Shown one piece after another: positions 1 to 6,538 of a DNA stretch of 6,631 nt. The notes under the pieces are model-generated. The model was not told the DNA's origin. It did no database searches and saw nothing but the letters and a program-made list of their open reading frames with translations. Position 1 is the first letter of the stretch; each line of letters starts with the position of its first letter. The DNA comes from Bacteroidota bacterium (GTDB lineage: Bacteria; Bacteroidota; Bacteroidia; NS11-12g; UBA955): positions 1 through 6,631 of the forward strand of contig RGEC01000125.1 of the NCBI GenBank assembly GCA_009918425.1, in the 5' to 3' direction. Both the position numbers and the translations under genes were made by a program.

Positions 1-1
1 T

Positions 2-604
2 TCTGATGAACTTACCAAGTGTAAAGCTGATCTGGAAGCCGCTAAAAAACGCAATGCCGAACTGGAAGCTGAGTTGACCAATACCAAGAAACAGCGTGAC
101 CAGTATTTATCAGAACTGGAAATTTATAAAAAGAAAGTTTCGGATCTGGAAGCCAAACTGAAAGAGTGTGAAGGTAAAGGCACGGATTGCAAGGCCTGTG
201 AGGAAGAGCTTGAGCAGTGGAAGCTTAAATATTCACAAAAGGAAAGTGCCTACAATGCGCTCATGGATGAATATCAGGCCTGTACAAAGGATTTGGCGGC
301 CTTAAAGACCAAATTGTCTGAATGTGAAGGTAAGCTTAAGAATTGCACAGGCAGCAGCAGCAAGGAAAAGGAACTGCAGGCTGAGATTGACAAGCTAAAA
401 CTGACCATTGCCGAACTGAATGCCGAAGTTGCAGCAAGACAGAAATCATTGGATGAACTTCAGGCAGCCTATGACAAACTGGAAAATACCAATACAGAGC
501 TTGGCAAAAAAATTACAGGACTTCAATCTGAGATCAATGCCCTGAAATCTCAGTTAAGCACATTGCAACAGCAATTGAAAGAATGCCAGGAGGCAGGCAA
601 ATAA
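2..604 (+). CDS. Cysteine-rich coiled-coil protein of unknown function (5' end outside the window)
   Basis: The reading frame is open from the first bases of the window to a TAA at 602-604, so 200 C-terminal residues are visible and the true start is upstream. The in-frame TTG at 74 is an internal leucine codon, not a convincing start. The visible protein is almost entirely predicted helix: rich in Leu, Glu, Lys, Ala and Gln, without a single proline, and with heptad-like leucine spacing, as in a long coiled coil. It carries eight cysteines, at visible residues 7, 56, 63, 66, 94, 108, 115 and 195. A motif L-x-E-C-E-G-K-x3-[DN]-C occurs at residues 53-63 and again at 105-115, and L-K-E-C returns near the C-terminus. 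A short Ser/Gly break (about residues 117-120) separates two helical parts. No catalytic motif or membrane segment is visible. Localisation cannot be judged without the N-terminus. The gene ends in its own terminator. I do not recognise the family, and coiled-coil composition makes similarity searches unreliable. Confidence 0.85.
   Translation, partial: SDELTKCKADLEAAKKRNAELEAELTNTKKQRDQYLSELEIYKKKVSDLEAKLKECEGKGTDCKACEEELEQWKLKYSQKESAYNALMDEYQACTKDLAALKTKLSECEGKLKNCTGSSSKEKELQAEIDKLKLTIAELNAEVAARQKSLDELQAAYDKLENTNTELGKKITGLQSEINALKSQLSTLQQQLKECQEAGK
152..346 (+). repeat. Diverged internal repeat encoding the ECEGK...C motif twice
   Basis: Two in-frame segments of the coiled-coil gene, about 152-190 and 308-346, encode related peptides: A-K-L-K-E-C-E-G-K followed by G-T-D-C, and T-K-L-S-E-C-E-G-K followed by L-K-N-C. 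The cysteines are 156 nt (52 codons) apart in both cases. The core GA(A/G)TGTGAAGGTAA(A/G) is nearly identical in DNA, while the flanks have diverged. This suggests an old tandem duplication within the gene. A third partial copy (L-K-E-C-Q-E) lies at the 3' end, near 575-592, and further copies may lie upstream of the window. Confidence 0.5.
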
Positions 605-628
605 AAAAAACTTTGTAAATAGGAGGGA

Positions 629-655
629 GGCACCGGAAACGGTGCCTTTTTCTTT
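629..655 (+). terminator. Intrinsic terminator of the coiled-coil gene, GAAA tetraloop
   Basis: A perfect 7-bp GC-rich stem (GGCACCG at 629-635 pairing with CGGTGCC at 640-646) closes a GAAA loop of the very stable GNRA class. It is followed directly by TTTTTCTTT (647-655). It begins 24 nt after the plus-strand stop codon. On the minus strand the same stem is followed by TCCCTCC rather than a T-run; the only T-run on that strand is about 18 nt further on. It therefore looks directional, serving the plus-strand gene. The T-tract overlaps the stop codon of the convergent receptor gene. Confidence 0.9.
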
Positions 656-3107
656 AGAATTCAGCCCTGATTTTAATATTTAACCTACGGCCCGTAAGGT
701 ATTCGGGAACTCCGTAAACATTGTTTTCTATGTCTTTCACCCAATTGTAGGAAATTACATTGTTAATACCCAGAATATTAAAAATCTCAACACTTATCCA
801 TGATTCCTGCAATTTTTTAAGCATACCATTACGGGGGCGGTTTTTATCGTTTCTGCTCAGCAAAACCTTACTAAATCCAATATCAAGTCTGCGATATGGA
901 GGAATGGTATTGGGTTTTTCGGCGTATCGTCCTTGCCCGCTCAAGAAATATGGCATACCAGTGCCTATGATCATATTTAAATTCAACCTGAAATTTGGAT
1001 TGCCAGGCAACTGGTCTTGTAACATGGCAGCAAAATTTACACGACGGTCGGTTGGTCTTCTCAGCCATCCGCTTTGTACCAAATCTCCATTGTCATTCAG
1101 GTAGTTGATTTTCTCGCGGGTTTGAAGTACACTCAAGGTAAACCAGCTTTCTAAACCCTTAATAAATTCACCGTTGATTCGGTTATCAACTCCCCAGGCA
1201 TATCCTTCACTGCTGTTTTCTGCATAATAACGTACGCGGATGTTGTCGTATAAGTAAGGTATCAGCCTGTCTAAATGTTTGTAATATGCCTCAGTTGAGA
1301 ACTTGAATTTACGATTCCACATGCTCACAAAGCGATCTGTGCCGGCTACCATATGCCATGCCCTTTGAGCTTTTAATTGTTGATTTAAAACGCCTGAAAA
1401 ATTGCGCAATTCCCTGAAAAAACCCTGCTGGTAATATCCACCGGCAGCCAGCTTGATAATTTTGTCTTTTTTCTTTAGGCTGTCAGGCAAAAAGGCATTG
1501 TGTTTTTTATTGGGTTCCCAGCTGAATTGTATTCGTGGTGTAATAAAAATTTCATTGTTAACCTGCCACCAATGGCTGCGCAGGCCCAAATTAAGCCACA
1601 TGTTTCGCTGTTTGTCAAGACGGAATTTATTTTGTAAAAAACCCTGTAGTCTGAAGCTTTCCAGTGTATTGCGCGAACTTACCTGATCGTCCAGTATGAT
1701 GCTGTCAGTGGCAAAACCAAACGGCGGAATATTATACATAGCGCTATCGTTATAACGCCACTCCTTATATCGGTCAGCAATCCTTTCATGATTTAAGCGA
1801 ATGCCATACCTGAAAATGTTCCGTTTATCCGGCTTTGTGAATGTACCAATATGCGAGAAGTTCAGAATGCGACTTTGCAAACGGTTTCTGCCATGATCCA
1901 GAAAATAGCCAAAGCCAAGCGTTTTTAGTGGTTTTCCATACGTTTTACTACCCATATCCCTGTCCAGTAAGCTAAGTTGGTAGGCGCCTTCCACGTCAAA
2001 CAATTCTTGTTCGGAAGTGCCGGTAGCACTCAAAATCCATTTGAATTCTTTTCCTGCTTCAGGATTGAATTTGAATGTTAAAGCACCCATGGCATAATCA
2101 TAGTTCATCTGTTCGGCACCGGCCATACCCACATCCAGCTGATATGCCTGAGAAACAGTTCCAAACTCAGTGCGTCTGCTTTCAGGTGTTAGATTGTAGC
2201 GGTTTAAGGCAAGATTACCTAAAAATTCTACTTTCCATCTCCGCCATAATTTGCGACTTAAAAGCGTTTGCACATCTGCAAAGTTCATTCGGTAGGCACC
2301 CTGCAGATCTAAGCTGCCTGTGAGCAATGAATTGCTGAAATGTCTCACCCCCAGCACAGCAGATGTTCTCTTGGTTTTGCCTTCCACAGAAAAGCTATTG
2401 AGCAATAACCCCGCCGTAGCGGAAACAGAAAAGGCTGTTGGCTGTATGTATTCAACATCCAGCACACTACTCATCTTATCACCGTACTGGGCATCAAAAC
2501 CACCTGCACTGAATTTTAGTGTTTTTACGAGGTCAGGATTGATGAAGCTCAAACCTTCCTGTTGACCGCTGCTGATGAGCTGGGGTCGGTAAATTTCAAT
2601 ATCGTTCACATACACCAGGTTTTCGTCATAGTTTCCGCCACGCACACTGTATTGAGAGGATAATTCGCTGTTGCTGTTAGCACCCAGAGTTTTGATGATT
2701 GATTCAATACCTCCGGTTGTAGGGTTCATGCGCAGGTCTCGGGGTCTGATTTCGTCCAGAAACGGCGTGTATTCTTCCCGGTTTGTAATATCAATTTGCG
2801 GTAAAATATCCATACCGGTTCCTTCAAAAATTACCCTTTCCAGCTGAGCTTGCCAGTCTTTTGGCAGTTGATACCCAAATATCTTGCGTGTGCCCTGATA
2901 ACCAAAAATCAGATTGGTAACGGGAATTATAAACTTACCGCTATTATCGGTTATCGCCAGCGCATCGCCATTGCTGTTTTTAATGATTATTCCTTCCGCA
3001 GGATTACCGTTTTTTAATTTAACCTGCGCCCAAAACATGGGTTTTTGCTGTGCGTACAACTGCCCGGAAATGCACAGAAGCAGCGCGAGGCAGGATTTTT
3101 TAAACAC
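654..3107 (-). CDS. TonB-dependent outer-membrane receptor, non-SusC type, with N-terminal carboxypeptidase-regulatory-like domain
   Basis: This is an outer-membrane active-transport channel expected to draw energy from TonB-ExbB-ExbD; its substrate is unknown. I place the start at the GTG at 3107, giving 817 residues. From there the protein opens with a clean signal peptide (M-F-K-K, then a Leu-rich core, cleavage after L-Y-A at about residue 19). The only upstream ATG in frame, at 3206, lies inside rpe and would add 33 proline- and arginine-rich residues before the signal. Next comes a short carboxypeptidase-regulatory-like beta domain (about residues 25-63; N-G-N-P-A-E-G, then T-D-N-S-G-K-F). 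The plug follows (about 127-220), with strong motifs S-V-R-G-G-N-Y-D-E-N at 154-163 and F-S-A-G-G-F-D-A-Q-Y-G-D at 199-210. The remaining roughly 590 residues are the beta-barrel, ending in a terminal Phe as outer-membrane proteins usually do. From memory the plug matches a widely conserved Bacteroidota receptor family. No SusD-like lipoprotein gene is adjacent. It lies 31 nt after rpe and has no obvious promoter of its own. Confidence 0.9.
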   Translation of the reverse strand: MFKKSCLALLLCISGQLYAQQKPMFWAQVKLKNGNPAEGIIIKNSNGDALAITDNSGKFIIPVTNLIFGYQGTRKIFGYQLPKDWQAQLERVIFEGTGMDILPQIDITNREEYTPFLDEIRPRDLRMNPTTGGIESIIKTLGANSNSELSSQYSVRGGNYDENLVYVNDIEIYRPQLISSGQQEGLSFINPDLVKTLKFSAGGFDAQYGDKMSSVLDVEYIQPTAFSVSATAGLLLNSFSVEGKTKRTSAVLGVRHFSNSLLTGSLDLQGAYRMNFADVQTLLSRKLWRRWKVEFLGNLALNRYNLTPESRRTEFGTVSQAYQLDVGMAGAEQMNYDYAMGALTFKFNPEAGKEFKWILSATGTSEQELFDVEGAYQLSLLDRDMGSKTYGKPLKTLGFGYFLDHGRNRLQSRILNFSHIGTFTKPDKRNIFRYGIRLNHERIADRYKEWRYNDSAMYNIPPFGFATDSIILDDQVSSRNTLESFRLQGFLQNKFRLDKQRNMWLNLGLRSHWWQVNNEIFITPRIQFSWEPNKKHNAFLPDSLKKKDKIIKLAAGGYYQQGFFRELRNFSGVLNQQLKAQRAWHMVAGTDRFVSMWNRKFKFSTEAYYKHLDRLIPYLYDNIRVRYYAENSSEGYAWGVDNRINGEFIKGLESWFTLSVLQTREKINYLNDNGDLVQSGWLRRPTDRRVNFAAMLQDQLPGNPNFRLNLNMIIGTGMPYFLSGQGRYAEKPNTIPPYRRLDIGFSKVLLSRNDKNRPRNGMLKKLQESWISVEIFNILGINNVISYNWVKDIENNVYGVPEYLTGRRLNIKIRAEF

Positions 3108-3138
3108 AGATATGAAACGAAAACAGTTGATTTTTCTT

Positions 3139-3798
3139 TTATGAATTGGCGGTTTTCTGCAGCGCTGCGATGGTTGCCAAGGGGTTTGGGGTAGCAAAAA
3201 CGGCATTTCCTGCTACCAGCACGTCAGCCCCGGCATGTGCCAGACCACGGGCATTTTGCTCTGATACGCCACCGTCAACTTCTATAAGGGTTTTGGCGTT
3301 GTTTTTCAGAATCAGCTCTTTAAGTTCTGCAACCTTTCGGTAAGTATTTTCAATAAACGCCTGTCCCCCAAAGCCTGGACTCACACTCATTACCAGCACA
3401 AGATCACAATCACTTATAATGTCATTCAAGCTTGAAATGGGTGTGTGAGGATTTAAGGCCACGCCGGCCTTCATTCCATGTTTTCTGATTTCTGTCAGGC
3501 TGCGATGCAGGTGTGTGCAGGCTTCATAGTGCACAGTAAGTACTTCAGCTCCGGCTTCAGAAAAACGTTGTATGTAGCGATCAGGATCTACAATCATCAG
3601 GTGAACATCCAGGGTTTTGGTTGCATGTTTTTTAAGGACATTCATCACCGGGAAACCAAATGAAATGTTCGGTACAAATACACCATCCATCACATCCACA
3701 TGATACCAACCGGCTTCACTTTGGTTAATCATTTCGCAATCGCGCTGAAGGTTCCCGAAATCGGCTGAAAGCACTGAGGGAGCTATGATTACTGACAT
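3139..3798 (-). CDS. rpe: Ribulose-phosphate 3-epimerase
   Basis: This cytoplasmic enzyme interconverts D-ribulose 5-phosphate and D-xylulose 5-phosphate in the non-oxidative pentose phosphate pathway. The 219-residue length is normal for this single-domain TIM barrel. The family motifs are all present in order: A-P-S-V-L-S-A-D-F (residues 6-14, Ser8), H-V-D-V-M-D-G (33-39, with His33 and Asp35 as metal or catalytic ligands), F-V-P-N-I-S-F-G (41-48), L-D-V-H-L-M (63-68, metal ligand His66), M-S-V-S-P-G-F-G-G-Q (137-146), and E-V-D-G-G-V (173-178, catalytic Asp175). The phosphate-binding loop is V-A-G-N-A-V-F (195-201), with Asn where many homologues have Ser. The ATG at 3798 is the only start that keeps the first beta strand. 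A candidate promoter sits directly in front, leaving little or no leader. The receptor gene follows after 31 nt. No defect is visible. Confidence 0.97.
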   Translation of the reverse strand: MSVIIAPSVLSADFGNLQRDCEMINQSEAGWYHVDVMDGVFVPNISFGFPVMNVLKKHATKTLDVHLMIVDPDRYIQRFSEAGAEVLTVHYEACTHLHRSLTEIRKHGMKAGVALNPHTPISSLNDIISDCDLVLVMSVSPGFGGQAFIENTYRKVAELKELILKNNAKTLIEVDGGVSEQNARGLAHAGADVLVAGNAVFATPNPLATIAALQKTANS

Positions 3799-3803
3799 AA
3801 TGG

Positions 3804-3833
3804 CAAAGGTAAAAGAAATATTGAGAACTGAAA
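3804..3833 (-). promoter_or_regulatory. Candidate Bacteroidota-type promoter for rpe
   Basis: Read on the minus strand, an exact TAnnTTTG octamer (TACCTTTG, 3811-3804) lies 5 nt before the rpe ATG. Eighteen bases further upstream is TTTC (3833-3830), one mismatch from the TTTG of the -33 element. Spacing fits the TTTG-N(17-23)-TAnnTTTG pattern known for the primary sigma factor of Bacteroides and Flavobacterium. The predicted transcription start falls on or within a few bases of the ATG, so the transcript would be leaderless or nearly so. It lies in the 60-nt gap after the DUF1801 gene and would let rpe and the receptor be expressed apart from the fumC operon. Confidence 0.6.
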
Positions 3834-3858
3834 CCTATGGTGGGTAGCAGGTAACGGA

Positions 3859-4314
3859 TTATTTTCTAAACGCGGACTCATATAACTGAATCCAGGCGTC
3901 AGGGTTTAGTTTTTTACAAAGTTCTCCGATGATGCTGTAGGGAATATCAGACTTATACCGAAATCGTATGCAACTTTTACCCATGTCAGGCATTTTTTTA
4001 TCTGAGTTTTTGAATTCATTGACCAGCCATTCCATAAGTTCTGGATTGGCATATATGCCCATATGATAAAATGCCAGATGATTTTTTTGTGCGGCTATGC
4101 TAATGAAGGGGAGTTGTGTATCCGGTTTGCAATGATATCCCGCAGGATAAAGCTCAAATGGCACCACCCAGGAAGGCATATTGTATTGCAGTGCAGGCTC
4201 AAATCCCTCAGGCAATGATTCTGAAATAACAGAAGCCAATTTTTTCAAATCAGCGGTTTTGTCTTCGGCTACATTATCAAAGTAGGCCTGAAACATGTGA
4301 TTGTTATTAGCCAT
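3859..4314 (-). CDS. DUF1801-family protein (YdhG-like fold), function unknown
   Basis: This is a small soluble protein without signal peptide or membrane segment. I choose the ATG at 4314, giving 151 residues. A GTG at 4338 would add eight residues (reading Y-L-Y-I-R-L-Y after the start) that add nothing recognisable, and an ATG at 4296 is also possible. Recognisable DUF1801 hallmarks are an N-terminal helical part (residues 8-35), L-Q-Y-N-M-P-S-W (42-49), a beta strand with N-H-L-A-F-Y-H-M-G (78-86), and the C-terminal stretch D-M-G-K-S-C-I-R-F (110-118) followed by D-I-P-Y-S-I-I-G-E-L (123-132). The family shares a fold with YdhG and YjbR proteins. Bacillus subtilis YdhG has been described as a frataxin-like iron protein, but nothing here demonstrates iron binding and I assign no reaction. 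Its start overlaps the folP stop by 8 nt, so the two are almost certainly co-transcribed and perhaps translationally coupled. No terminator hairpin follows it. Confidence 0.85.
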   Translation of the reverse strand: MANNNHMFQAYFDNVAEDKTADLKKLASVISESLPEGFEPALQYNMPSWVVPFELYPAGYHCKPDTQLPFISIAAQKNHLAFYHMGIYANPELMEWLVNEFKNSDKKMPDMGKSCIRFRYKSDIPYSIIGELCKKLNPDAWIQLYESAFRK

Positions 4315-5095
4315 ATACAGCCTGATATAAAGATACACATTCTTTGGCTTCTTTTACATCGTGCACCCGCAGTATATCGGCGCCATTCATAAGGGCGGAC
4401 ATGTGCAATGCTGTTGTGCCATTCAATGCATTCTCCGCTGTGGTTTGCAAAGTTTTCCAAATCATGCTTTTTCGGGAAATACCCACTAAAACAGGTTTCC
4501 CAAATGTCCTGAAAGCCTGCATTTCACGAAGAAGCTGAAAATTGTGCTCAATGGTTTTACCAAACCCAAAACCAGGATCAATAATCCACTGATTTATGCC
4601 CAGGGATTGGAACAATTCCTCTTTTAGCCTGAAATATTCAATTACAGTCTCAGTAACATTCTTGTACTCCGGATTTTTCTGCATGGTTTGCGGATTCCCC
4701 TTTTTGTGCATGGCAACATATGATATATTGTTTTGCGCAATAAATGGAAGCATTTCCGGGTCATCATCGCCCGCAGATATGTCGTTAACCATGTTCGCAC
4801 CGGCAATTACAGCTTGCTTTGCCACACTGCAATAGAAAGTATCAACACTGATGGCAACATTGGAAAAAGCAGCGGCAATATTTTCTAGAACGGGCAAGAC
4901 CCTGTCGGCTTCTTCAGAAGCAGAAACGGGAATTGCTCCCGGTCTTGTGCTTTGACCTCCAATATCCAGAATATCGGCACCTTCCTCCAGCATTTTCCCC
5001 GCCACATCCACAGCTTTCTGATTTATCAGTCTACTTCCCTCAAAAAATGAGTCAGGAGTGGCATTCAGAATGCCCATGATTTTTACTTGACTCAT
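4307..5095 (-). CDS. folP: Dihydropteroate synthase
   Basis: This enzyme condenses 6-hydroxymethyl-7,8-dihydropterin pyrophosphate with p-aminobenzoate to give dihydropteroate, a step in folate synthesis and the target of sulfonamides. It has 262 residues in a TIM-barrel layout. Motifs in order are M-G-I-L-N-A-T-P-D-S-F (residues 7-17), D-I-G-G-Q-S-T-R-P-G-A (44-54), S-V-D-T (83-86), N-D-I-S-A-G (104-109), M-H-K-K-G-N-P-Q-T-M-Q (129-139), D-P-G-F-G-F-G-K-T (173-181), G-I-S-R-K-S (205-210) and R-V-H-D-V (243-247). Phe17 and Pro52, the positions matching the sulfonamide-resistance sites Phe28 and Pro64 of E. coli, keep the wild-type residue, so I infer a sensitive-type enzyme. Two departures stand out: Gln48 where E. 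coli has Glu, and an N-terminus about 11 residues shorter than E. coli FolP. The start is bounded by the in-frame fumC stop 15 nt upstream, so it cannot be extended. It lies in an operon between fumC and the DUF1801 gene. Confidence 0.96.
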   Translation of the reverse strand: MSQVKIMGILNATPDSFFEGSRLINQKAVDVAGKMLEEGADILDIGGQSTRPGAIPVSASEEADRVLPVLENIAAAFSNVAISVDTFYCSVAKQAVIAGANMVNDISAGDDDPEMLPFIAQNNISYVAMHKKGNPQTMQKNPEYKNVTETVIEYFRLKEELFQSLGINQWIIDPGFGFGKTIEHNFQLLREMQAFRTFGKPVLVGISRKSMIWKTLQTTAENALNGTTALHMSALMNGADILRVHDVKEAKECVSLYQAVYG

Positions 5096-5110
5096 GGAAT
5101 TGAATGAAAA

Positions 5111-6523
5111 TTACTTTATGCTTTCATCGGGGTTGCCTACCATTTTTTCAGGCTTTACCCACTCATCAAACTGTTCGCTGGTAAGCAAACCAAGTTCCAC
5201 GGCAGCTTCCCTTAGCGTTTTATTTTCCTTATGCGCTTTTTTGGCAATTTTAGCTGCGTTTTCATAGCCAATGTGTGTGTTTAATGCCGTAACCAGCATT
5301 AGGCTTTGCTCAACCAGCTGCTGAATGCGGGCGTGGTTGGGCTCAATTCCTTGAGCGCAATGCGTATCAAAACTTAGGCATGCCTGCCCCAGAAGGCGGG
5401 CACTTTGTAGCAGATTTGCCGCAATCACCGGCTTGTAAACGTTCAGTTCAAAGTGCCCCTGTGAACCTGCAAAAGAAACGGCCACATCATTGCCCAATAT
5501 TTGTGCACAAACCATAGTAAGTGCTTCAGGCTGCGTGGGATTAACCTTGCCGGGCATGATACTGCTGCCGGGCTCGTTTTCAGGAATGATAATTTCACCG
5601 ATGCCACTGCGCGGACCACTGCTGATCATGCGTATGTCATTGGCGATTTTAAAACAGCTAACAGCAGCCCTTTTAAGAGCACCATGCAATTCAACCATGG
5701 CATCGTGTGCAGCCAGGGCTTCAAATTTATTGGGCGCCGAAACTATAGGCAGCCCGGTTTCTTCTGCAATAAGCCTGGCAACCAGTGTTGCATAACCTTT
5801 TGGTGCATTGAGTCCTGTGCCCACAGCCGTACCACCAAGTGCTATTTCTGCAGCAGGCAGTAAAGCCCTGTTTATGGCAGCAATGCCATTCTCAAGCTGG
5901 GTTACATACCCACTGAATTCCTGTCCCAGAGTCAGCGGAGTAGCATCCATAAAATGGGTACGTCCAATTTTTACAATGTCCTTGAAATCGCGGGATTTGT
6001 GTTTCAGGGTGGTTTTTAGCGCCTGAATACCCGGAAGGGTGTAGTCTACCACCTGCTTAAATACAGCTATACTCATAGCCGTAGGGAAGGTGTCATTGCT
6101 GCTTTGACTCTTGTTTACATCATCATTGGGGTGCAAAACCTTGTTCTCGTCTGTGAGTTTTCCACCGGATAACACATGAGCACGGTTTGCAATAACCTCA
6201 TTCACATTCATGTTGCTCTGGGTACCACTGCCTGTTTGCCATATTACAAGTGGAAATTCAGCGTCCAGTTTGCCTTCAATAATTTCGTCACATACCTGCA
6301 CGATAAGATTCTTCTTTTCTTCACTTAACGCCCCAAGCTGATGGTTTGCCAGTGCCGCACATTTTTTCAGAACCCCGAATGCACGTACAATTTCCACCGG
6401 CATACTGCCTTCCGGTCCTATTTTAAAATTATTCCTGCTGCGCTCTGTCTGTGCACCCCAGTAGCGATCTGCGGGCACTTTTACTTCGCCCATGGTATCG
6501 TGTTCAATGCGAAAATTTGTCAT
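5111..6523 (-). CDS. fumC: Fumarate hydratase, class II
   Basis: This enzyme reversibly hydrates fumarate to L-malate in the TCA cycle. Class II enzymes are cytoplasmic, iron-independent homotetramers. The ATG at 6523 gives 470 residues, the usual length. A TTG at 6541 would add six residues but lies inside the predicted -7 box and is rejected. Superfamily landmarks are T-G-S-G-T-Q-S-N-M-N (97-106), H-P-N-D (131-134), S-S-N-D-T-F-P-T-A-M (141-150), G-R-T-H with the likely catalytic His190, G-G-T-A-V-G-T-G-L-N (230-239), and the signature G-S-S-I-M-P-G-K-V-N-P (319-329) in the flexible active-site loop with its catalytic serine. The residues after it (T-Q-P-E-A) fit fumarase rather than aspartase, which usually has V-I-P-E-V there. 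The C-terminal domain (H-I-G-Y, then A-A-K-I-A-K-K-A-H, ending near W-V-K-P-E-K-M) is also fumarase-like. It is the first gene of a probable fumC-folP-DUF1801 operon, with folP starting 15 nt after its stop. Confidence 0.97.
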   Translation of the reverse strand: MTNFRIEHDTMGEVKVPADRYWGAQTERSRNNFKIGPEGSMPVEIVRAFGVLKKCAALANHQLGALSEEKKNLIVQVCDEIIEGKLDAEFPLVIWQTGSGTQSNMNVNEVIANRAHVLSGGKLTDENKVLHPNDDVNKSQSSNDTFPTAMSIAVFKQVVDYTLPGIQALKTTLKHKSRDFKDIVKIGRTHFMDATPLTLGQEFSGYVTQLENGIAAINRALLPAAEIALGGTAVGTGLNAPKGYATLVARLIAEETGLPIVSAPNKFEALAAHDAMVELHGALKRAAVSCFKIANDIRMISSGPRSGIGEIIIPENEPGSSIMPGKVNPTQPEALTMVCAQILGNDVAVSFAGSQGHFELNVYKPVIAANLLQSARLLGQACLSFDTHCAQGIEPNHARIQQLVEQSLMLVTALNTHIGYENAAKIAKKAHKENKTLREAAVELGLLTSEQFDEWVKPEKMVGNPDESIK

Positions 6524-6538
6524 GATGATTAGAAGCGA

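Noticed and set aside
74..76. TTG as the start of the left-edge gene.
   Set aside because: The frame is open and has the same coiled-coil composition, including a cysteine, all the way back to the window edge, so the gene simply starts further upstream.
583..600. Small stem TGCC-AGGA-GGCA just before the plus-strand stop, followed by an A-rich run.
   Set aside because: Only a 4-bp stem, inside the coding region, and much weaker than the hairpin at 629-646.
620..630. AGGAGGGAGG on the plus strand resembles a very strong Shine-Dalgarno sequence.
   Set aside because: No start codon with an open frame follows; it leads straight into the terminator hairpin. The flanking genes do not use such sites.
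760..1104. Plus-strand open frame of 114 codons.
   Set aside because: It lies fully antisense to the receptor barrel region and has no recognisable motif. The other plus-strand frames within 1450-3150, 3146-3663, 4344-4835 and 5490-6532 are rejected for the same reason.
2800..2940. Possible compensated frameshift in the receptor between the beta domain and plug, where the sequence looks less familiar.
   Set aside because: I read the other two minus-strand frames by eye; both contain stops and neither restores family motifs. The actual frame continues smoothly into the plug.
3799..3858. Possible terminator after the DUF1801 gene.
   Set aside because: Only a weak ACCT/AGGT pairing with a long loop and no T-run directly after it on the minus strand.
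4269..4460. Minus-strand frame of 63 codons across the folP/DUF1801 junction.
   Set aside because: It is out of frame with both well-supported genes that cover it, and its composition is unlike a protein.
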